From assembly GCA_003649085.1 (NCBI GenBank), contig QMQV01000084.1:1-6263 (forward strand): a DNA stretch of 6,263 nucleotides, given 5' to 3'. A model generated the notes under the pieces. That model saw only the letters and a list, made by a program, of their open reading frames with translations. It was not told the origin of the DNA and searched no databases. Origin of the DNA: Thermoproteota archaeon. GTDB lineage: Archaea; Thermoproteota; Methanomethylicia; Methanomethylicales; B66-G16. A program made the position numbers and the translations under genes. Of this stretch, positions 1-4,423 are shown in pieces; positions within the stretch are counted from its first letter, which is position 1, and each line of letters opens with the position of its first letter.

Positions 1-587
1 CCCCTTCTAATGACTTCGCTTAAAGTTGGAGGAGAGATCTTAAGCTTTGAAGCGAGCTCTTCTAAGGAGATTCTTCTAGGGTAGTCGAAGAAGCCTAGCT
101 TAAGCGCTATGAACAGTATACGCTCTTGATTATCTGTAAGCAGCCCTTTAGGCTTATGATAGGTAATCTCCTTCACCTTGTACGGGACTCCACGTCTTTG
201 CAGATCATCTAAAATGCTTCTATAAGACTTAAAGTCTGAGATGAAGCGAAACTCCATGAGCCCTTCTTCGCTTAGCTTTCCAAAGACCATGAAAGCCCCA
301 TTCTCCACTATTGCTCGACATACGATACAGCTTCTCGTAACAACAGCATGGCAGCGGTCTTCAGAAATGTTTACAGCTTTAAGCTTAAAGCCTAGTTTTT
401 GAAAGAGCTGTTGAACTTTTCGAGCTTTATCTGCTGGAAAGCTTATCAAGTGGCTTACGTAGCCATCGCCACTATAGCGTATGTCAGCTATGTTAAATTG
501 AACGCCTTCTCTTAGTAGCTCAAGCAGCTCGCGGGGGGTTTGAACTTCAATAACCACGTCTAGTAAGCCATTGTTCACGAAGACCAC
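1..587 (-). CDS. HTH-10 (Bat-type) archaeal transcriptional regulator, C-terminus cut by window edge
   Basis: This is an open frame of 195 codons on the minus strand that runs off the left edge. The last visible part (about residues 148-195) matches the HTH-10 pattern known from bacterioopsin-activator-like archaeal regulators: LLTDNQE, then LGFFDYPRRISLEELA, then LKISPPTLSEVIRRG. It should bind DNA as a transcription factor; the target is unknown. The N-terminal part (about 1-145) is a sensor-like region with two similar halves and the Cys-containing stretch RCHAVVTRSCIVCRAI, whose CxxC could bind metal or sense redox (inference). There is no ATG in frame near the N terminus. GTG at 587 is the first start after the in-frame stop TAA at 596-594, and a TATA-like CTTTTTAAAG at 620-611 lies about 28 bases before it, which fits a leaderless transcript. 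GTG at 578 is an alternative. Family assignment is fairly sure; function is not. Confidence 0.82.
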   Translation of the reverse strand, partial: MVFVNNGLLDVVIEVQTPRELLELLREGVQFNIADIRYSGDGYVSHLISFPADKARKVQQLFQKLGFKLKAVNISEDRCHAVVTRSCIVCRAIVENGAFMVFGKLSEEGLMEFRFISDFKSYRSILDDLQRRGVPYKVKEITYHKPKGLLTDNQERILFIALKLGFFDYPRRISLEELASKLKISPPTLSEVIRR

Positions 588-610
588 GCTGCTTTAGAGC
601 TTATACATTG

Positions 611-620
611 CTTTAAAAAG
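611..620 (-). promoter_or_regulatory. TATA-like element of the HTH-10 regulator gene
   Basis: The minus strand reads CTTTTTAAAG. Its centre is about 28 bases before the GTG at 587. This is the spacing expected between an archaeal TATA box and the transcription start, so the mRNA would begin at or very near the start codon. No Shine-Dalgarno sequence is visible there, in agreement with leaderless initiation. It is inferred from position and composition only. Confidence 0.4.
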
Positions 621-633
621 TAACCGCTATTAA

Positions 634-747
634 TTAAGCAATAGCTGATAGAGCACCGCTTAACATTATAACCGCTGCGCCTGTGATAACTGCAACTACT
701 ATGCTTAGGGGGATTAGAGAAGCTAGTTTTCTCTGAACGCGCATCAT
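634..747 (-). CDS. tiny single-span membrane protein, or second half of a frameshifted membrane protein
   Basis: This 37-residue ORF begins MMRVQRKLASLIPLSIVVAV and ends in TAA at 636-634. It has a basic N terminus (R3, R6, K7) and then one hydrophobic span of about 25 residues, so an N-in membrane helix is likely. Its ATG at 747 shares its A with the TGA of the preceding ORF (TGATG), which would allow coupled re-initiation. The pattern of a short basic linker followed by a Leu/Ile/Val-rich helix ending in a VITG-type turn is how the second helix of CopD-like or related small archaeal membrane proteins starts. The two ORFs therefore read naturally as one protein interrupted by a -1 frame change. 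It may be a pseudogene remnant, a sequencing error, or two real small proteins. Confidence 0.45.
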   Translation of the reverse strand: MMRVQRKLASLIPLSIVVAVITGAAVIMLSGALSAIA

Positions 748-893
748 CAGCTGTTTTTAAGCTTCTCATCTTCCATAGGCTTTTTAAAAGTGGGGGTTAA
801 GACTAAGGCGTTGGTTAATACGGCGCCAATCCATATTGTAGCAGCTAAGTCATGTAATCCGCTAGTTATTGCGTAGAGCAATAAGTTCTTCAT
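747..893 (-). CDS. small membrane protein fragment, CopD-like N-terminus (possible frameshifted gene)
   Basis: This 48-residue ORF begins MKNLLLYAITSGLHDLAATI and continues WIGAVLTNALVLTP before a charged tail (KKPMEDEKLKNS) and TGA at 749-747. The pattern HDLAATIWIGA followed by a hydrophobic stretch and LTP resembles the first helix of small multi-span membrane proteins of the CopD or related type, in which a His sits at the start of the helix (a recollection of family pattern, not a search). It lies 90 bases downstream of padR on the same strand, as membrane-protein targets of PadR repressors often do. An in-frame TAA lies four codons before the ATG at 893, so it cannot be longer upstream. 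The product stops where a second helix is expected, and that helix is found in the -1 frame from 747. Confidence 0.5.
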   Translation of the reverse strand: MKNLLLYAITSGLHDLAATIWIGAVLTNALVLTPTFKKPMEDEKLKNS

Positions 894-955
894 TAAACCA
901 CGCTCTTACAGTCTTTACGTCGAGGAAAAGGAAGAGGTTGGGGTGGCTAATTGTT

Positions 956-977
956 TATCCCTAAGCTATTTGGGATA
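956..977. promoter_or_regulatory. 22-base imperfect palindrome between padR and the small membrane ORFs
   Basis: Arms TATCCC (956-961) and GGGATA (972-977) are perfect inverted repeats. Inside them, AA (963-964) pairs with TT (969-970) after one T-T mismatch, giving 8 of 11 matched positions per arm around the centre GCTA. It sits just after the padR stop codon. The minus strand also holds an AT-rich CAATATATCC here that could be a TATA element for the downstream ORFs. It could therefore be an operator overlapping that promoter, or a hairpin at the end of the padR message. No direct evidence separates these. Confidence 0.35.
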
Positions 978-983
978 TATTGT

Positions 984-1499
984 CTACACTGGCTTTGAGA
1001 GCTTTTTAAGCTCTTTGATATGCTCGTCTATCTCGCTTAATGTTTCCTCAAGCTTTTTAATTAACCTCATCAATGTCCTTCGCCTATCTTCTAGAAGCAG
1101 CAATAAGTCTTCAAATCCAGCATGTTCTCCTCCAACTTCTTTAGCAGCTTCTCCTAAGAGCTTGTTAACCCACGTCACGAAGTCTCTATAAGACTCCAGT
1201 ATAGCATCTAAGCATTTTACGCCATCACTGGTTATCTTGTAAAGCTTTCTACGCCTACCTGTCTCAGCCTCCCAATACCCCTCAATTAGCCCATAAGACT
1301 CAAGCTTCTTTAAGACAGGGTATATTCCTCCTGGCGTTGGCTTCCACGTTCCATGCGTCATCTCCCTTATCCGCTTCATAATGCTATAGCCATATAGAGG
1401 TGATTTGCGCAGCAACAGCAATACCGCTAATCCGATATACCCTTTGCGAGACTCTCTTATCCACCTTGATGCTAACGCGCTGGTCTTCTCATGTGGCAT
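984..1499 (-). CDS. PadR-family transcriptional regulator
   Basis: A 171-residue DNA-binding repressor of the PadR family. The N-terminal winged helix spans about residues 20-105: GYIGLAVLLLL, then SPLYGYSIMKRI, the highly typical TPGGIYPVLKKLESYGLIEG, a wing with ETGRRRKLYKIT, and then SDGVKCLD. The C-terminal half (about 125-168) is rich in Leu, Glu and Lys with heptad spacing and should form the dimerising helix or coiled coil. I chose ATG 1499 because the protein then begins MPHEK, and a TATA-like TTTAAATA at 1538-1531 would place transcription start about nine bases before it. A longer frame reaching 1565 would extend through that promoter. It is divergent from leuCDB and upstream of the small membrane ORFs. 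PadR proteins usually control themselves and an adjacent gene, so either neighbour could be its target. Confidence 0.93.
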   Translation of the reverse strand: MPHEKTSALASRWIRESRKGYIGLAVLLLLRKSPLYGYSIMKRIREMTHGTWKPTPGGIYPVLKKLESYGLIEGYWEAETGRRRKLYKITSDGVKCLDAILESYRDFVTWVNKLLGEAAKEVGGEHAGFEDLLLLLEDRRRTLMRLIKKLEETLSEIDEHIKELKKLSKPV

Positions 1500-1521
1500 A
1501 TATTTCAGCTGTTTATATCTA

Positions 1522-1552
1522 GCTTGAATATATTTAAATGCGCTGTTTAAGC
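1522..1552. promoter_or_regulatory. Inverted repeat spanning the padR TATA element (candidate operator)
   Basis: GCTTGAA (1522-1528) and TTTAAGC (1546-1552) are inverted repeats with one mismatch, separated by 17 bases that contain the TATA-like sequence of padR. A dimeric regulator bound here would block padR transcription and would sit just upstream of the leuC promoter. It does not contain the ATGT-8N-ACAT pattern described for some PadR operators, so assignment to PadR is only positional. Confidence 0.3.
1531..1538 (-). promoter_or_regulatory. TATA-like element of padR
   Basis: The minus strand reads TTTAAATA, followed by TATTC. The expected start of transcription, about 26 bases downstream, falls near 1508, leaving roughly nine bases before the ATG at 1499. 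No Shine-Dalgarno sequence is present in that short leader. Confidence 0.45.
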
Positions 1553-1563
1553 AAGGTGATAGC

Positions 1564-1572
1564 ATATATAAG
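1564..1572 (+). promoter_or_regulatory. TATA element of the leuCDB operon
   Basis: ATATATAAG on the plus strand is a good archaeal TATA box. Transcription is expected to start about 24-27 bases on, near 1591-1594, giving a leader of about 25 bases that contains the Shine-Dalgarno sequence of leuC. Confidence 0.55.
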
Positions 1573-1603
1573 TGGTCTTAGCTCTTCTCTATGGCTGTTG
1601 TTT

Positions 1604-1610
1604 GAGGTGA
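1604..1610 (+). promoter_or_regulatory. Shine-Dalgarno sequence of leuC
   Basis: GAGGTGA matches seven bases of the archaeal anti-Shine-Dalgarno complement. It ends 7 bases before the TTG at 1618 but 13 before the ATG at 1624, so it favours the TTG start. Confidence 0.65.
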
Positions 1611-1617
1611 GCTGTAC

Positions 1618-2883
1618 TTGGGCATGACCATTTCGGAGAAGATCTTGGCCAGAGCTTCTGGCAAGGAGCGTGTTGAACCTGGTGAGTACGTTAACGCCAA
1701 AATTGACTTGGCGATGTTCCACGACTTGACTGGTCCTTTAACGTTGAAGGTTCTTGAGGAGGTTGGCTTTGACAAGCCTTGGGATCCTGAGAAAATAGTT
1801 GTTGTCTTTGACCACCAAGTACCAGCTGAGTCTGTGAAGACTGCTGAGCTTCATAAGATATTGCGTAGCTATGTTAAGAAGGCAGGTATCAGGAAATTTT
1901 ACGATGTTGGCAGAGGAGGTATTGCTCATCAAGTGCTCGTTGAAGACGGCTTAGCTCAACCTGGAATGCTCATCGTAGGGGCTGATTCTCACACTTGCAC
2001 ATATGGAGCTGTTGGAGCGTTTGCAACTGGCATAGGGTCAACGGAGATGGCTGCTGCGATGTTGACTGGCGAGCTTTGGTTTAAGGTGCCTGAAACTATA
2101 AGCTTCAAGGTTATAGGACACTTGGGTAGGGGCGTTTATGCCAAAGACGTTATACTCCACATCATTGGAGAAATTGGCGTTGACGGGGCTCTCTACAAAG
2201 CTGCCGAGTTTACAGGACCTGTTGTCGAGAGGATGGATATTGGAGAGAGGATGGTTTTGACGAATATGGCTGTTGAGATGGGCGCCAAGACTGGCATCGT
2301 GAACCCTGACGATAAGACTATAAGCTACGTCACTCAACGGGCAAGCTTACGATACTCGCCTGTTAGAAGCGATCCTGATGCCCAGTATTACAGCATCGTC
2401 GAAGTTGACGCCTCTGCTTTGGAGCCTCAAGTAGCTTGTCCACACTCTGTTGATAACGTTAAGCCTGTTAGTGAGGTTGAAGGTGTTCCGATAGACCAGG
2501 TTTTCATAGGCTCTTGTACAAATGGTAGGCTTGAAGACCTTGAAGTAGCGGCTAAGATTTTGAGTGGGCGTAAGGTGCATAGCAATACGAGGCTCATAGT
2601 CATACCTGCTAGCCAGAAGGTTTACCTTGAAGCTCTCCGAAGAGGAATCGTTGAAACTATCGTTAAAGCTGGAGGAGTTGTAGCAAATCCAAATTGTGGT
2701 CCTTGCTTAGGGGGGCACATGGGCTTGCTAGCTGATGGTGAAAAAGCGCTCAGTACATCAAATAGGAACTTTGTCGGCAGAATGGGTAGCCCTAAAGCTG
2801 AAATATACCTTGCTTCACCAGCTACAGCAGCTGCTACAGCTATTGAAGGCTGTATAGCGGATCCAAGGAAGTATTTGAGGTGA
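1618..2883 (+). CDS. leuC: 3-isopropylmalate dehydratase large subunit (archaeal LeuC)
   Basis: Large, [4Fe-4S]-bearing subunit of isopropylmalate isomerase, which interconverts 2- and 3-isopropylmalate in leucine synthesis in the cytoplasm together with LeuD. The 421 residues match the archaeal LeuC/homoaconitase length. Visible family motifs are FDHQVPA (64-70), [20 protein letters not shown] (121-140), the cluster ligand Cys300 in [12 protein letters not shown], Cys360 and Cys363 in [13 protein letters not shown], and the [10 protein letters not shown] substrate-loop motif (381-390). The start is TTG 1618, chosen by its well-spaced GAGGTGA; it gives the N terminus [10 protein letters not shown], and ATG 1624 is the alternative. 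It is the first gene of a tight leuCDB operon. The large subunit alone does not separate isopropylmalate from homocitrate-type substrates; the LeuD loop and the LeuB neighbour argue for isopropylmalate. No key residue is missing. Confidence 0.92.
   Translation: MGMTISEKILARASGKERVEPGEYVNAKIDLAMFHDLTGPLTLKVLEEVGFDKPWDPEKIVVVFDHQVPAESVKTAELHKILRSYVKKAGIRKFYDVGRGGIAHQVLVEDGLAQPGMLIVGADSHTCTYGAVGAFATGIGSTEMAAAMLTGELWFKVPETISFKVIGHLGRGVYAKDVILHIIGEIGVDGALYKAAEFTGPVVERMDIGERMVLTNMAVEMGAKTGIVNPDDKTISYVTQRASLRYSPVRSDPDAQYYSIVEVDASALEPQVACPHSVDNVKPVSEVEGVPIDQVFIGSCTNGRLEDLEVAAKILSGRKVHSNTRLIVIPASQKVYLEALRRGIVETIVKAGGVVANPNCGPCLGGHMGLLADGEKALSTSNRNFVGRMGSPKAEIYLASPATAAATAIEGCIADPRKYLR
2877..2883 (+). 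promoter_or_regulatory. Shine-Dalgarno sequence of leuD, overlapping the leuC stop
   Basis: GAGGTGA, the same heptamer used for leuC, includes the leuC TGA stop codon and ends five bases before TTG 2889. This is why TTG 2889 is preferred over the GTG at 2880, which lies inside the heptamer. Confidence 0.55.
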
Positions 2884-2888
2884 GGTCC

Positions 2889-3398
2889 TTGAGCTTAGAG
2901 GTTATTAGAGGCAAAGCTTGGAAGTTTGGCGATAACGTCGATACTGACGTGATACTCCCTGGAAAATACTTGATTTTAACTGATCCACATGAAATAGCAA
3001 AACACGCTATGGAGGGTATCGCGCCAGGCTTTTCATCTAAAATTTCTAAGGGGGATGTCATCGTAGCTGGGAGAAACTTTGGCTGTGGCTCCAGTAGGGA
3101 GCACGCGCCAATAGCGCTAAAGTATGCTGGTATAGGAGCTGTTGTGGCCAAGTCTTTTGCTAGGATATTCTTTAGAAACTCGATAAACGTCGGCTTACCC
3201 GTAGCTGAATGCCCTGAAGCTTTTGAGAGAGTTGAAGAGGGGGACTTAGTTGAAGTTGACTTGGCAAACGGCGTGTTTAGGGATTTAACGAAGGGCTTTG
3301 AGCTTAAGATCACTCCATACCCTGAGTTCTTAATGGATATTCTGAAGAGTGGAGGATTAGTTCAAGTGCTTAAGAAGAGGTTTGGGAGGCATGGTTAG
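2889..3398 (+). CDS. leuD: 3-isopropylmalate dehydratase small subunit (LeuD)
   Basis: Small swivelling-domain subunit that pairs with LeuC to form isopropylmalate isomerase. Counting from TTG 2889, it has 169 residues, normal for the archaeal type. Visible are [18 protein letters not shown] (11-28), and [14 protein letters not shown] (61-74) with the substrate-binding SSRE stretch. The substrate-selecting loop reads YLIL (27-30). In methanogen enzymes this loop is YLRT in homoaconitase and YLVY in isopropylmalate isomerase, the Arg recognising the extra carboxylate; Ile here therefore points to isopropylmalate. An in-frame GTG at 2880 overlaps the leuC stop (GTGA) and would add three residues. 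The TTG is favoured by the preceding GAGGTGA. leuB begins two bases after the stop, so the genes are surely co-transcribed. Confidence 0.91.
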   Translation: MSLEVIRGKAWKFGDNVDTDVILPGKYLILTDPHEIAKHAMEGIAPGFSSKISKGDVIVAGRNFGCGSSREHAPIALKYAGIGAVVAKSFARIFFRNSINVGLPVAECPEAFERVEEGDLVEVDLANGVFRDLTKGFELKITPYPEFLMDILKSGGLVQVLKKRFGRHG

Positions 3399-3400
3399 GG

Positions 3401-4423
3401 ATGGTTAAATATAGGGTTGTTGTCATACCCGGTGATGGTATAGGGCCTGAGCAGACGGAAGCTGCGTTAGAGGTCTTAAATGCTGTTCAAGATGTGACTG
3501 ATGTCAAGTTTGATTTCGTCTTTGCTGAGGCTGGAGATGAGTGTTTAAAGCGTAGAGGCGTACCATTACCTGAGGATACTGTTGATCAGATTAGGAAAAG
3601 TGACGCTTGTTTGAAAGCACCTGTTGGCGAGAGCGCAGCTGATGTTATTGTAAAGCTTAGGCAGATGTTCGACTTATATGCAAACTTAAGACCTGCTAAG
3701 TCCTACCCAAATGTGCCAGCTCTTAGACCTGACGTGGACTTGCTTATCGTGCGGGAGAATACAGAGGATCTATATAAGGGCTTTGAATTCTACGTGAACC
3801 CTGATACGACCGTCGCCTTGAGGGTCATAACGCGTAAAGGCTGTGAGCGCATTGCTGAAATGGCTTTTAAGCTAGCTCTTAAGCGGAGGAAGAAGGTTAC
3901 AGCTGTTCATAAGGCTAACGTCTTGAGGTTAAGCGATGGACTGTTTAGGCAAGTTTGTCAAGAAGTTGCTTCAAAATACCCCGATGTGAAGTTTGAGGAA
4001 CTTTACGTCGACGCAGCTGCCATGCACTTAATTAAGAGACCTCACGAGTTTGACGTTATGGTTATGCCAAACATGTTCGGAGACATCTTGTCGGATGAAG
4101 CTGCTCAGGTTGTTGGAAGCTTAGGAATAGCTCCTGGAGCAAACGTTGGAGATAAGTATGGCATTTTCGAGCCAATTCACGGAAGCGCTCCAAAGCTTGC
4201 TGGTAAAGGCGTCGCAATCCCGATATCGCTTATCTTAGCATCTAAGATGATGCTTGAATGGCTAAATCAAAAACAAGCAGCTGACTTGGTTGAAAACGCT
4301 GTTGTGGCAGTGCTATCTGAAGGTAAGACTTTAACCCCAGACCTAGGTGGATCTGCTAAGACTATGGAGGTGGCTAAGGCAATAGCTGAAAAGGTTAAAG
4401 CGCTTAGCTCTCACCGAGCTTAA
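3401..4423 (+). CDS. leuB: 3-isopropylmalate dehydrogenase (archaeal LeuB), possibly NADP-dependent
   Basis: A 340-residue member of the isocitrate/isopropylmalate dehydrogenase family, which oxidises and decarboxylates 3-isopropylmalate to 4-methyl-2-oxopentanoate. Visible are IPGDGIGPE (9-17), the substrate segment VGESAADVIVKLRQMFDLYANLRPAK (75-100, given in family terms by Glu77, Arg87, Arg97), Arg118 in VREN, Tyr125, Lys171, Asp204, and Asp228/Asp232 in GDILSDEAAQ. The GESAAD-VKLRQ pattern is that of the Sulfolobus-type isopropylmalate dehydrogenase rather than isocitrate or homoisocitrate enzymes. ATG 3401 follows leuD by two bases, with GGGAGG at 3384-3389. It is odd in the cofactor loop: GSAPKLAG has Lys265 where NAD enzymes have Asp, and Ile273 where an Asn is usual. 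The last 20 bases overlap the end of lysC on the other strand. A broader role on 3-methylmalate or homoisocitrate cannot be ruled out. Confidence 0.88.
   Translation: MVKYRVVVIPGDGIGPEQTEAALEVLNAVQDVTDVKFDFVFAEAGDECLKRRGVPLPEDTVDQIRKSDACLKAPVGESAADVIVKLRQMFDLYANLRPAKSYPNVPALRPDVDLLIVRENTEDLYKGFEFYVNPDTTVALRVITRKGCERIAEMAFKLALKRRKKVTAVHKANVLRLSDGLFRQVCQEVASKYPDVKFEELYVDAAAMHLIKRPHEFDVMVMPNMFGDILSDEAAQVVGSLGIAPGANVGDKYGIFEPIHGSAPKLAGKGVAIPISLILASKMMLEWLNQKQAADLVENAVVAVLSEGKTLTPDLGGSAKTMEVAKAIAEKVKALSSHRA

Noticed and set aside
752..763. Classical -1 slippery heptamer at the junction of the two small membrane ORFs
   Set aside because: The in-frame sequence is T AAA AAC, which lacks the first A needed for an X XXY YYZ heptamer, and no clear stem follows. 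Programmed frameshifting is therefore possible but not supported by a standard signal.
575..769. Minus-strand 64-codon ORF beginning MRSLKTADD
   Set aside because: Its translation is of low complexity in Ser and Cys with no membrane or domain pattern. The two other frames here give a clear membrane helix (634-747) and the N terminus of the HTH-10 protein.
943..1191. Plus-strand 82-codon ORF
   Set aside because: It lies antisense to padR, is Ser/Leu-rich as expected from the complement of Lys/Glu/Leu codons, and has no promoter or ribosome site.
1498..1519. AT-rich imperfect dyad around CAGCTG just before the padR start
   Set aside because: Only the central six bases are a true palindrome. 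The flanking ATATA stretches match only with an offset and are expected in AT-rich promoter DNA.
2840..3313. Minus-strand 157-codon ORF
   Set aside because: It is the shadow of leuD, whose conserved motifs fix the coding strand.
1618..4423. leuCDB as a homoaconitase/homoisocitrate dehydrogenase set for lysine synthesis
   Set aside because: The LeuD loop is YLIL without the Arg of homoaconitases, and the LeuB substrate segment GESAAD-VKLRQ follows the isopropylmalate pattern. No LysW or other AAA-pathway gene is nearby.
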